DNA of 5,729 nucleotides, from NCBI GenBank assembly GCA_031259805.1, contig JAIRKX010000230.1:1-5729 (forward strand), read 5' to 3'. Below are positions 1 to 5,729 of the stretch, piece by piece. A model generated the notes under the pieces. That model made no database searches and was not told where the DNA came from. It saw only the letters and a list, made by a program, of their open reading frames with translations. Positions within the stretch are counted from its first letter, which is position 1, and each line of letters starts with the position of its first letter. The DNA comes from Prevotellaceae bacterium. Lineage in GTDB: Bacteria > Bacteroidota > Bacteroidia > Bacteroidales > UBA932. Position numbers and translations under genes: made by a program.

Positions 1-1
1 G

Positions 2-916
2 TCGGTGTACGATTGCTACGAAGAGAAAAAACGCACGGAGATGCTGCTTAAAGACGAATTACGCGCCAGCGATATTATCATCGGGCCGGTATATGCCCAC
101 AACCTGAAACCGGTAGCGCAATATGCCCGGGAGCAACACATTAAAATCGTATCGCCGCTCGATCCCAATGCCGAATCGTTGACGGTCGATAATCCGTTGT
201 TCTTTCAGGTAAGCCCGCCGGCCTATTGCCGTCAAAAGAAGCTAATCGACGATATATTATCGCGTGAAAACACGCATATTATAGTAGTTACCGATGCCTC
301 CGGGCAGGACTCGCTGTTGCTGGCCGCCTATAAAGAGCTGTTAGGCGCGCGATGGAATGAGGCGGTGCTCTACTCGCATTATGTCGTCAAAGGCACGGCA
401 TTGCGCGACTCACTGGCCGTACGGCTGCGTCCCGACAAGACGAATTGCGTGCTGGTTGCCTCGAATCAGGAAGCCATCGTATCCGACGTGGCAGCCAACC
501 TCTACCTGCTCACCCTGCGGCAACGCTACCCGATTATCCTGTTCGGTACGGAACGCTGGCGTAATTTTGAAACCATTGATTTAACCTATTTTCATACACT
601 GAACTTACATTTGGTAGCGCCGTTTTTTGTAGACTACGAAAAAGAACATGTACGGAACTTTGTCGTACGGTTTCAACAAACCTACAGCGTCGACCCTTCG
701 CAATATGCGGTGCAGGGCTACGACACATTCTACTACTTCCTGCAAGCGATGATGCAGTACGGTATTCACTTTGAACGACACCTGCATCGCCACCATCCGC
801 CGTTGCTGCAAACACAATATGTATTCCGGCACAACGGCAGCTATGCAAACGGGCTGGTCAACACCGGCACATGCCTGATTAACTACACGCCGGCTTACAC
901 TATCGAGCAACGATGA
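2..916 (+). CDS. Type I periplasmic-binding-fold protein, LysM-associated type (5'-truncated by window edge)
   Basis: The reading frame is open from the left edge, so the N-terminus is missing; the GTG at position 5 is only an internal Val codon. The visible 304 residues look like a type I periplasmic binding domain. They include a first-lobe segment with IIIGPVYAHNLKPVAQYA and HIKIVSPLDP, then FQVSPP, then a second-lobe segment with IIVVTDASGQDS, then VLVASNQEA and YPIILFGTERW, and near the end DPSQYAVQGYDTFYYF, a signature of branched-chain amino acid receptor and LppC-like folds. From family knowledge, Bacteroidota carry such domains behind a signal peptide and LysM repeats as envelope proteins. 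Those parts would lie outside the window, so the LysM assignment is inference. No ABC transporter genes are adjacent, which argues against a simple uptake receptor. Ligand and role are unknown. The TGA stop overlaps the rlmH start in ATGA, so the two genes are probably co-transcribed and translationally coupled. Confidence 0.72.
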   Translation, partial: SVYDCYEEKKRTEMLLKDELRASDIIIGPVYAHNLKPVAQYAREQHIKIVSPLDPNAESLTVDNPLFFQVSPPAYCRQKKLIDDILSRENTHIIVVTDASGQDSLLLAAYKELLGARWNEAVLYSHYVVKGTALRDSLAVRLRPDKTNCVLVASNQEAIVSDVAANLYLLTLRQRYPIILFGTERWRNFETIDLTYFHTLNLHLVAPFFVDYEKEHVRNFVVRFQQTYSVDPSQYAVQGYDTFYYFLQAMMQYGIHFERHLHRHHPPLLQTQYVFRHNGSYANGLVNTGTCLINYTPAYTIEQR

Positions 917-1386
917 AAATCACGCTGCTGACCATCGGGAAAACCGCTAAAACCTACTTGCAGGATGAATTGTCCCTATACGAAAAACGGCTGCAACGTT
1001 ACGTACGCTATGCTCGCCGCGACCTGCCCGATGTCCGCAATGCCAAAACCCTGCCTGTCGACCGACTGAAAATACAGGAAGGCAAACTCCTCTTGCAGCA
1101 ACTTTCCGACACGGACGAACTATGGCTGTTCGACGAACGGGGACAGGCATTCTCGTCGGAAGAGCTGGCCGGCTTCCTCCGGCACAAGACGGACAGTCGC
1201 GTCAAATCGCTCGTATTGGCCATCGGCGGCGCCTACGGCTTCCCGCCGGAAGTATATCAACGCGCCGAAGGCCTGCTCTCGCTTTCGCGGATGACTTTCT
1301 CGCACCAAATGGTTCGGCTCATCGCCACAGAACAACTTTACCGCGCCTTTACCATTATCAAAGGCGAAGCGTATCATCATGCGTGA
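913..1386 (+). CDS. rlmH: 23S rRNA (pseudouridine-1915-N3)-methyltransferase RlmH
   Basis: This cytoplasmic SPOUT-class enzyme uses S-adenosylmethionine to methylate N3 of pseudouridine 1915 in helix 69 of 23S rRNA, acting on assembled 70S ribosomes. The 157-residue product has the family's usual length (about 155-160) and is complete. It begins MKITLLTIGK, has the DERGQAFSSEELA segment at about 74-86, the cofactor-loop motif IGGAYGF at 104-110, and the C-terminal knot segment LSLSRMTFSHQMVRL at about 122-136 followed by EQLYRA. It ends in YHHA; the YHH is the conserved C-terminal tail of the family. The ATG lies in the four-base overlap ATGA with the upstream gene, which fixes the start and suggests coupled translation. 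The downstream neighbour tnaA is convergent, with only 16 bp between the stop codons. Confidence 0.96.
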   Translation: MKITLLTIGKTAKTYLQDELSLYEKRLQRYVRYARRDLPDVRNAKTLPVDRLKIQEGKLLLQQLSDTDELWLFDERGQAFSSEELAGFLRHKTDSRVKSLVLAIGGAYGFPPEVYQRAEGLLSLSRMTFSHQMVRLIATEQLYRAFTIIKGEAYHHA

Positions 1387-1402
1387 GGTCGGAGGTAACG
1401 TC

Positions 1403-2779
1403 TCACCCCAGCCGTTCCAGTTCCACCGTAAAGTGCCGCATCAGTTCGGTTTCTTTGGTGATGCGGACACCGCGTGTAATTTGTTCGCGGCGGTCGTAGA
1501 CGTTTTTCAGGGCGGCGGCAACGACATCCATGTGGTTGTTGGTATATACGCGCCGCGGGATGGCAAGGCGCAGCAAATCCAGCCCGCCGAAACGGTTTTC
1601 GCGCGTCAGCGGGTCGCGGTCGGCTAACAGATAGCCTATTTCGCATCCGCGAATGCCGGCTTCGAGAAATAATTCAATGGTTAACGTCTGTGCCGGAAAT
1701 TCTTCTTTCGGTACATGAGTCAGGATTTTCGGGGCGTCGACAAAAATGGCATGACCGCCTGCCGGTCGCTGGTAAGGCACCCCGTACTCGTCCAATTTTT
1801 TGCCCAAGTATTCCACTTGCTTGATGCGTGTAACGAGATTGTCCAGCTCCGTATTTTCGTCTAACCCGACGGCCAGCGCCGCCATATCGCGTCCGGCCAT
1901 GCCGCCGTAAGTCAGGTATCCTTCAAATTGAATGCAGAACGTCCGTGCGCCTTCGTACCAGTCTTTACGGCGGGTAGCAATAAATCCGCCGATATTTACA
2001 ATGGCATCTTTTTTGGCGCTCATCGTCATGCCGTCGGCCAGCGAAAACATCTCGCGGGTAATTTCCTTGATTGTCCGGTCGGCATACGCTTTTTCGCGGA
2101 CTTTAATAAAATAGGCGTTTTCGGCAAACCGTGCGCCGTCGATCAATACCGGTTTTTGGTAGTGGTCGGCCAGCCGGCGCACGTCCCGCAAATTTTCCAT
2201 TGATACCGGCTGCCCGCCGGCCGCGTTATTCGTAACCGTAACAATGATGAACGGAATCCGGTAGGCATATTTTTCCAGTGCCCGTTCCAGCTTTACAGGA
2301 TCGACGTTGCCTTTGAACGGATGTTCGAGTTGGGTGTCTCTGGCCTCGTCGATGGTGCAATCCAGCGCTTCGGCGCGACGCGATTCGATATGTCCTTTGG
2401 TGGTATCGAAATGCGAGTTACCGGGAATGATATCGCCGGCCTTTACCAAATAAGAGAACAGTACATTCTCGGCTGCCCTTCCCTGATGTGTGGGCAGGAC
2501 ATATTCGAAGCCGGTAATCTGCGTAACGGCGTCTTTAAACAGGTAAAACGACCGCGCACCGGCATAACTTTCGTCGCCCGCCATGATAGCCGCCCACTGG
2601 CGGTCGCTCATAGCGCCGGTTCCGGAGTCGGTCAGCAAGTCGATAAACACCTGATCGGCATTCAACAAAAATACATTGTAACGAGCCTCTTTGATCCATG
2701 CTTCACGCTCTTGGCGTGTGCTGCTGCGGATAGGCTCTACCATTTTAATCTTAAACGATTCGGCAAAAGGGATTGTCAT
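1403..2779 (-). CDS. tnaA: Tryptophanase (tryptophan indole-lyase)
   Basis: This PLP enzyme cleaves L-tryptophan to indole, pyruvate and ammonia in the cytoplasm; indole is a signal in gut communities. The chosen ATG gives MTIPFAESFK and 458 residues, close to the Bacteroidota length I recall. A TTG seven codons upstream (2800) also gives an open frame, but it is a rare start and adds only an AT-rich leader. Visible motifs are DLLTDSGTGAMSD (47-59), the phosphate-binding region PTHQGRAAEN (96-105), NNAAGGQPVS (184-193), DGARFAENAYFIK (214-226) and MSAKKDA (253-259), with K257 as the predicted PLP lysine. Three positions separate it from tyrosine phenol-lyase: D125 in FDTT (Thr in that enzyme), I381 in CEIG (Arg there) and H449 in MRHFT (Phe there). 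All three favour tryptophanase. No tryptophan permease gene is adjacent. A TATCTTTG box precedes it. Confidence 0.95.
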   Translation of the reverse strand: MTIPFAESFKIKMVEPIRSSTRQEREAWIKEARYNVFLLNADQVFIDLLTDSGTGAMSDRQWAAIMAGDESYAGARSFYLFKDAVTQITGFEYVLPTHQGRAAENVLFSYLVKAGDIIPGNSHFDTTKGHIESRRAEALDCTIDEARDTQLEHPFKGNVDPVKLERALEKYAYRIPFIIVTVTNNAAGGQPVSMENLRDVRRLADHYQKPVLIDGARFAENAYFIKVREKAYADRTIKEITREMFSLADGMTMSAKKDAIVNIGGFIATRRKDWYEGARTFCIQFEGYLTYGGMAGRDMAALAVGLDENTELDNLVTRIKQVEYLGKKLDEYGVPYQRPAGGHAIFVDAPKILTHVPKEEFPAQTLTIELFLEAGIRGCEIGYLLADRDPLTRENRFGGLDLLRLAIPRRVYTNNHMDVVAAALKNVYDRREQITRGVRITKETELMRHFTVELERLG

Positions 2780-2806
2780 ACTAAAATTTAATTTATTCAA
2801 TTTTCA

Positions 2807-2814
2807 CAAAGATA
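2807..2814 (-). promoter_or_regulatory. Probable -7 promoter element of tnaA (TATCTTTG)
   Basis: Read on the minus strand, this is TATCTTTG, an exact match to the Bacteroidota -7 consensus TAnnTTTG. It lies 27 bp upstream of the tnaA ATG, which would give a leader of about 20 nt. I found no clear TTTG or TTG -33 box 19-21 bp further upstream, so strength and possible activator dependence are open. Transcription start is inferred. Confidence 0.6.
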
Positions 2815-2821
2815 CGAAAAT

Positions 2822-2995
2822 TTATTGAGGCGTGAGGAATCTCCTGCCAAGAGTGGGAATTACCGATTCCCATATTTCCGTTGATTGTTCACGTAATTTA
2901 AGGCGGGTTCGATGTAACCGGACTTTGACGTTCGACAGCGAAAGCCCCATAATGTCGCCAATCTCCTCCACCCCCTTATGCTTTATGGAAAAATA
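2822..2995 (-). pseudogene. Remnant of a sigma-70-family (ECF-like) sigma factor: region 4 only
   Basis: The minus strand between tnaA and nadD has an open frame of 57 codons ending in TAA (2822-2824) and bounded upstream by an in-frame TAG (2996-2998). It reads ...HKGVEEIGDIMGLSLSNV, then KVRLHRTRLKLRE, then a 22-residue tail ending FLTPQ. The pattern EEIGDIMGLSLSNVKVRLHR, with RTRLK after it, is the helix-turn-helix of sigma region 4.2, which in extracytoplasmic-function sigma factors contacts the -35/-33 promoter element. Region 2, which binds the -10 element and core polymerase, is absent, and the DNA upstream turns directly into the nadD promoter and coding start. No plausible start codon exists before the motif (one GTG at codon 9, an internal ATG at codon 16). 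I read it as the 3' stump of a gene whose 5' part was lost by rearrangement. A small functional DNA-binding peptide is possible but unlikely. Confidence 0.75.
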
Positions 2996-2996
2996 C

Positions 2997-3004
2997 TACC
3001 TTTG
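2997..3004 (+). promoter_or_regulatory. Probable -7 promoter element of nadD (TACCTTTG)
   Basis: TACCTTTG matches the Bacteroidota TAnnTTTG -7 consensus and ends 29 bp before the nadD ATG. The start codon is preceded by an A/T-rich leader without a Shine-Dalgarno sequence, normal for this phylum. No convincing -33 box is visible at 19-21 bp upstream. It lies just outside the sigma-factor remnant and faces away from the tnaA promoter. Confidence 0.6.
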
Positions 3005-3033
3005 TTGAAATTTTCAGGAATAAAACCGTTGGA

Positions 3034-3675
3034 ATGAAAAAGACAGGGTTATTTTTCGGCTCATTTAATCCGGTACATACCGGGCATTTGATGATTGCTA
3101 ATTATATAAGTGAATTTCATGCGCTGGATGAAATATGGTTTGTGGTTACGCCGCAGAACCCGACAAAGTCTCCGCAGGTGTTGGCGGCAGCCGAACACCG
3201 TTTAGCCATGACGCAACGAGCCGTAAAGCCTTATCCCAAATTTCGCCTCTGTGATATTGAGTTTTCATTGCCGCAACCTGCCTATACGATTCATACGCTC
3301 GACACCTTGCGCGACCGGTACCCGCAACGGCAATTTTCGCTTCTTATCGGCTCCGACAACTGGTATCAACTGCCGCAATGGAAAGATGCCGACCGGCTTT
3401 GCGCGGATTACCGGATATTCGTTTATCCCCGGTTCGGGTTCGACCTGCCCGGATGCGCTCCTCAATACCCCCATACCCGGTTTACCGATGCGCCCCGTAT
3501 CGAAATCAGCTCCACCTTTATCCGGCAAGCTATGGCAGACAACAAGGAAGTCGCCTGCTTTATGCCGGTCGAAGTGTATCAATATGCGGTGAAACATAAG
3601 CTGTACGGGAGTTGTCCCAAGTCCTTCAACGCTCCTGAGTCTCCAATAAAAAATCCGTACATTTGCACCCTGTAA
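3034..3675 (+). CDS. nadD: Nicotinate-nucleotide adenylyltransferase NadD
   Basis: It transfers AMP from ATP to nicotinic acid mononucleotide, making deamido-NAD in the cytoplasm, the shared late step of NAD synthesis. The 213-residue product has the nucleotidyltransferase signature GSFNPVHTGH at 9-18, with the HxGH catalytic histidines, then VVTPQNPTKS (37-46), IGSDNW (105-110), and the second ATP-binding motif ISSTFIR (158-164). The family's normal end, VEVYQYAVKHKLYG, falls at 179-192. After it comes an unusual tail of 21 residues (193-213) that resembles nothing I recognise and that overlies the probable mutL promoter. Most family members I know end shortly after the KLY motif, at about 190-200 residues. 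Start choice is clear: MKKTGLFFGSF places the motif as usual, behind a TACCTTTG box. It is divergent from tnaA, and mutL follows after 9 bp. Confidence 0.95.
   Translation: MKKTGLFFGSFNPVHTGHLMIANYISEFHALDEIWFVVTPQNPTKSPQVLAAAEHRLAMTQRAVKPYPKFRLCDIEFSLPQPAYTIHTLDTLRDRYPQRQFSLLIGSDNWYQLPQWKDADRLCADYRIFVYPRFGFDLPGCAPQYPHTRFTDAPRIEISSTFIRQAMADNKEVACFMPVEVYQYAVKHKLYGSCPKSFNAPESPIKNPYICTL
3658..3665 (+). promoter_or_regulatory. Probable mutL -7 promoter element inside the nadD 3' end (TACATTTG)
   Basis: TACATTTG fits the Bacteroidota -7 consensus TAnnTTTG and ends 19 bp before the mutL ATG, implying a leader of roughly a dozen bases. It is read in frame as Tyr-Ile-Cys within the last codons of nadD. 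The AT-rich run just before it (AATAAAAAAT) supports an intergenic-type sequence that has become coding. No clear -33 box is seen. mutL could also be read through from nadD. Confidence 0.5.
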
Positions 3676-3684
3676 ATTTCGTGT

Positions 3685-5529
3685 ATGATACAACTTCTCC
3701 CAGACCATATTGCCAATCAGATTGCCGCCGGCGAGGTGGTACAGCGTCCTGCGTCGGCGTTGAAAGAACTGCTGGAAAATGCCGTCGACGCCGGCGCTAC
3801 GGCTATTACGGTGGCGCTTACCGACGCCGGTCGCACTTTATTGCAGGTCGTTGATAACGGCTGCGGCATGAATGCTGCCGACGCGCGCATGGCCTTCGAG
3901 CGTCATGCCACCTCGAAAATTGTCAGGATGGACGACTTGAATGCAATCAGCACCTTTGGTTTTCGCGGCGAGGCGCTGGCATCCATCGCGGCTGTGGCCG
4001 ACGTGGAGCTTAAAACCCGTCGCGCCGACGACGAAGCCGGCACGTATATTCGCATCTCGGCGTCGGAGGTAACGGCGCAGGAAGCGGCGGCATGTGCGGA
4101 GGGGACATCTGTCGCCGTGCGCAATTTGTTTTTCAATGTACCGGCGCGGCGGCGGTTTCTGAAATCCGACAGCGTCGAGCTGAAGCATATCGTAATGGAA
4201 CTGCAACGCGTGGCGCTGTGCTATCCGGCCATTTCGTTTCGCCTGCTGCATAACTCGAACGAATTGTACAACCTGCCCGCTACCCACCTGCGGCAACGCA
4301 TCCTTTCCCTGATGGGCAAAGACATCAACCAGCGGCTGATTGATGTAATGGTCGACACGGCGGTGGTGCAGATAAAAGGATTTGTCGGGAAGCCCGCAAG
4401 CGCAAAACGGACAGCCGGCGACCAGTATTTCTTCGTAAACAACCGGTTCTTCAGAAGCCCCTATTTCCAAAAGGCCATCTTCAATGCCTACCAGCAGCTG
4501 CTGCCGCCCGACAGGGCATACCCGTCGTTCTTCATTTACTTTGAATTGCCGCCCGACAGGATTGATGTGAATATTCATCCGGCCAAGATCGAAATCAAAT
4601 TTGAAGACGAGCAGGTTATTTTTCAAATCCTGCATGCGGCCGTCCGGGAGGCGTTAGGGAAGTTTGCCGTAGTACCGTCCATTGACTTCGATACCGAAGG
4701 CGCCCCCGCCATCCCCGTGATACGGAAAAACGACCCGCCCGCCACGCCGCCGCAAGTACGCATCGACCCGTTCTTTAATCCGTTTGAAGAAGAAAAGAAA
4801 ACCGCGGCATTCCGGCAGGCAGCCAATAAACCGCCGGTGAAAAACTGGCAAAGACTCTACGACGGGCTGACGCAAAATACGGACTTCGACCCCGACGCTC
4901 CCGCCGGCGCATCCCTCCCCGACAGTCCGGAACCGGAATCATTGCCGATAAACTACGCGCCGCCGGAACGCCCGCTGATGCAGTTACGAGGAAAATACCT
5001 CCTGACGCCGATCAAATCGGGATTGATGCTCATTGACTGCCGGCGGGCGCAGCAGCGCATCCTCTACGAACGATTCCTCCACAACCTGACCACCTCCGTA
5101 CAGGAAACGCAAAAGGAAATCTTCCCACAAACCGTTACCCTTTCGCCGGTTGACTACGCCCTGCTTGAAACCGTGGCCGACGACCTGAAACAAATCGGGT
5201 ACGACATTCGCCCGTTTGGGAATAACACGGTAGTCGTCAACGGACAACCCGCCTCGGCGCCGGCCATTGACGCCGCGCAATGGATCGAAGAACTGCTGGC
5301 CGCCCTGCACGAAAACCCCGACGACCTGAAACGCCAACGACAGGAAAAATTAGCCGTCTCCCTTGCCAAAGCCGCCGCCGGCAACTCCCACGAATCGCTC
5401 ACCTCATTCGAGGCGCAAGCTTTAATTGACAACCTGTTTGCCTGTCGCGAACCCTCCCTCTCGCCCGAAGGCAAACCCACGCTACAAATCATCTCTATAG
5501 AAGAAATAGACCGGCGGTTCCTGAAGTAG
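3685..5529 (+). CDS. mutL: DNA mismatch repair protein MutL, with degenerate endonuclease motifs
   Basis: MutL is the ATP-driven linker of mismatch repair, passing the MutS signal to nicking and excision steps. The 614 residues are complete. The GHKL ATPase part (about 1-200) has LPDHIANQIAAGEVV near the start, KELLENAVDAGAT at 27-39 (E28 catalytic, N32 for Mg), DNGCGM at 57-62, and GFRGEAL at 92-98. The transducer domain ends with VNIHPAK, whose K301 matches the ATP-contacting lysine of E. coli MutL. A proline-rich linker spans about 335-428. In the C-terminal domain the endonuclease motif DQHA(X)2E(X)4E is replaced by DCRRAQQRILYE (451-462), losing the His and first Glu. The late CPHGRP motif is SPEGKP (593-598). 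A putative sliding-clamp-binding motif QKEIF remains at 476-480. It is therefore probably a matchmaker without nicking activity. A TACATTTG promoter box lies just upstream, inside nadD. Confidence 0.96.
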   Translation: MIQLLPDHIANQIAAGEVVQRPASALKELLENAVDAGATAITVALTDAGRTLLQVVDNGCGMNAADARMAFERHATSKIVRMDDLNAISTFGFRGEALASIAAVADVELKTRRADDEAGTYIRISASEVTAQEAAACAEGTSVAVRNLFFNVPARRRFLKSDSVELKHIVMELQRVALCYPAISFRLLHNSNELYNLPATHLRQRILSLMGKDINQRLIDVMVDTAVVQIKGFVGKPASAKRTAGDQYFFVNNRFFRSPYFQKAIFNAYQQLLPPDRAYPSFFIYFELPPDRIDVNIHPAKIEIKFEDEQVIFQILHAAVREALGKFAVVPSIDFDTEGAPAIPVIRKNDPPATPPQVRIDPFFNPFEEEKKTAAFRQAANKPPVKNWQRLYDGLTQNTDFDPDAPAGASLPDSPEPESLPINYAPPERPLMQLRGKYLLTPIKSGLMLIDCRRAQQRILYERFLHNLTTSVQETQKEIFPQTVTLSPVDYALLETVADDLKQIGYDIRPFGNNTVVVNGQPASAPAIDAAQWIEELLAALHENPDDLKRQRQEKLAVSLAKAAAGNSHESLTSFEAQALIDNLFACREPSLSPEGKPTLQIISIEEIDRRFLK

Positions 5530-5548
5530 TCCCGCTGCTTGCCCGCAA

Positions 5549-5568
5549 AATCCGGCACATCGCGGATT
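5549..5568 (+). terminator. Possible hairpin after mutL
   Basis: AATCCG (5549-5554) and CGGATT (5563-5568) form a perfect 6-bp stem around an 8-base loop, 19 bp after the mutL stop. There is no T-tract behind it, so it is not a classical intrinsic terminator. It is the best candidate for transcript-end structure in the 57 bp between mutL and the repeat array. Confidence 0.25.
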
Positions 5569-5576
5569 CCTGTGTC

Positions 5577-5597
5577 TCGCTCGACCGAACCGAGCGA
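5577..5597. repeat. Perfect 7-bp inverted repeat at the edge of the tandem array
   Basis: TCGCTCG (5577-5583) pairs perfectly with CGAGCGA (5591-5597) around a 7-base spacer. The right arm is part of the first 23-bp repeat unit, while the left arm is unique flanking sequence. It could form a cruciform or RNA hairpin at the array boundary. Whether it has a function is not shown. Confidence 0.45.
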
Positions 5598-5729
5598 TTC
5601 GACTCGATCGAACCGAGCGATTCGACTCGATCGAACCGAGCGATTCGACTCAATCGAACCGAGCGATTCGACTCAATCGAACCGAGCGATTCGACTCAAT
5701 CGAACCGAGCGATTCGACTCAATCGAACC
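5587..5729. repeat. Tandem array of a 23-bp unit (six full copies plus the start of a seventh), open at the right edge
   Basis: Full units start at 5587, 5610, 5633, 5656, 5679 and 5702, and a seventh begins at 5725 and is cut by the window end. Each unit starts GAACCGAGCG, continues ATTCGACTC, and ends in either GATC (units 1-2) or AATC (units 3-6). Apart from that one G/A change the copies are identical. There are no spacers, so this is a minisatellite-type direct repeat and not a CRISPR array. Each unit carries TTCGA and, across the junction to the next, TCGAA, so short inverted repeats recur through the array and the DNA or RNA could fold into serial small hairpins. No stop codon occurs in any plus-strand frame. 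The near identity points to recent expansion or continuing homogenisation. The true length is unknown. Confidence 0.97.

Noticed and set aside
5..7. GTG as the real start of the first gene
   Set aside because: The frame is open to the window edge, and the protein would begin inside the binding fold without a signal peptide, so it is an internal Val codon of a truncated gene.
1383..1406. Inverted repeat GTGAG / CTCAC spanning both the rlmH and tnaA stop codons, as a bidirectional terminator
   Set aside because: The stem is only 5 bp plus possible G-U pairs, the loop is 14 bases or slightly less, and there is no T-tract on either side. It is short enough to arise by chance.
1403..2779. Tyrosine phenol-lyase instead of tryptophanase
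   Set aside because: The diagnostic Asp (FDTT), Ile (CEIG) and His (MRHFT) positions all match tryptophanase and not the Thr, Arg and Phe of tyrosine phenol-lyase.
2780..2800. Upstream TTG start for tnaA, adding seven residues
   Set aside because: TTG is a rare start, and the added sequence is AT-rich leader directly behind the promoter box. The ATG at 2779 gives the length expected for Bacteroidota tryptophanases.
2822..2971. Sigma region 4 fragment as an active small regulator starting at GTG (codon 9)
   Set aside because: No translation-initiation context or promoter for it is visible, the upstream DNA is the nadD control region, and the first helix of region 4 would be incomplete.
3608..3635. 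Hairpin GGAGTTG with CAA-CG-CTCC in the nadD tail, as a terminator or attenuator
   Set aside because: It needs a 2-base bulge, has a 12-base loop and no following T-run; it also lies in coding sequence.
3838..4635. 265-codon open frame on the minus strand inside mutL
   Set aside because: It is a shadow of the mutL coding sequence. Its translation shows no recognisable domain, and mutL on the plus strand is unambiguous.
5587..5729. CRISPR array
   Set aside because: Units follow each other without spacers and differ by only one base, so this is a plain tandem repeat.

Overview
This 5.7 kb window is chromosomal DNA that looks like Bacteroidota, most likely order Bacteroidales, of roughly balanced GC content. 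Three things point there. The tryptophanase follows the Bacteroides/Parabacteroides form as I recall it. Short TAnnTTTG boxes, the -7 element of the Bacteroidota primary sigma factor, stand before three genes. Start codons sit behind AT-rich leaders without Shine-Dalgarno sequences. Genus cannot be fixed from the sequence.

Layout. Positions 2-916 (+) hold the 3' part of a type I periplasmic-binding-fold protein. Its stop overlaps the start of rlmH (913-1386, +), a 23S rRNA methyltransferase. Tail to tail with rlmH, and 16 bp away, is tnaA (1403-2779, -), encoding tryptophanase. Upstream of tnaA, on the same strand, lies a 57-codon remnant of a sigma-70-family regulator (2822-2995, -) that keeps only the C-terminal DNA-binding region 4. 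nadD (3034-3675, +), for NAD biosynthesis, is divergent from tnaA and starts just beyond the remnant. mutL (3685-5529, +), for mismatch repair, follows after 9 bp and probably has its own promoter inside the end of nadD. The window closes with a 23-bp tandem repeat array (5587-5729) that runs off the right edge.

The genes do not form one pathway: rRNA modification, tryptophan catabolism to indole, NAD synthesis and DNA repair are simply neighbours. The coupled units are the binding-protein gene with rlmH, and perhaps nadD with mutL.

The most interesting observations are the sigma-factor remnant between the two divergent promoters; a MutL whose C-terminal endonuclease and metal-binding motifs are gone while a putative sliding-clamp-binding motif (QKEIF) remains at the expected spacing; a NadD tail that overlies the probable mutL promoter; and the stop-free 23-bp array after mutL. 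I see no convincing new multi-gene system, transposon, CRISPR array, tRNA or rRNA here.
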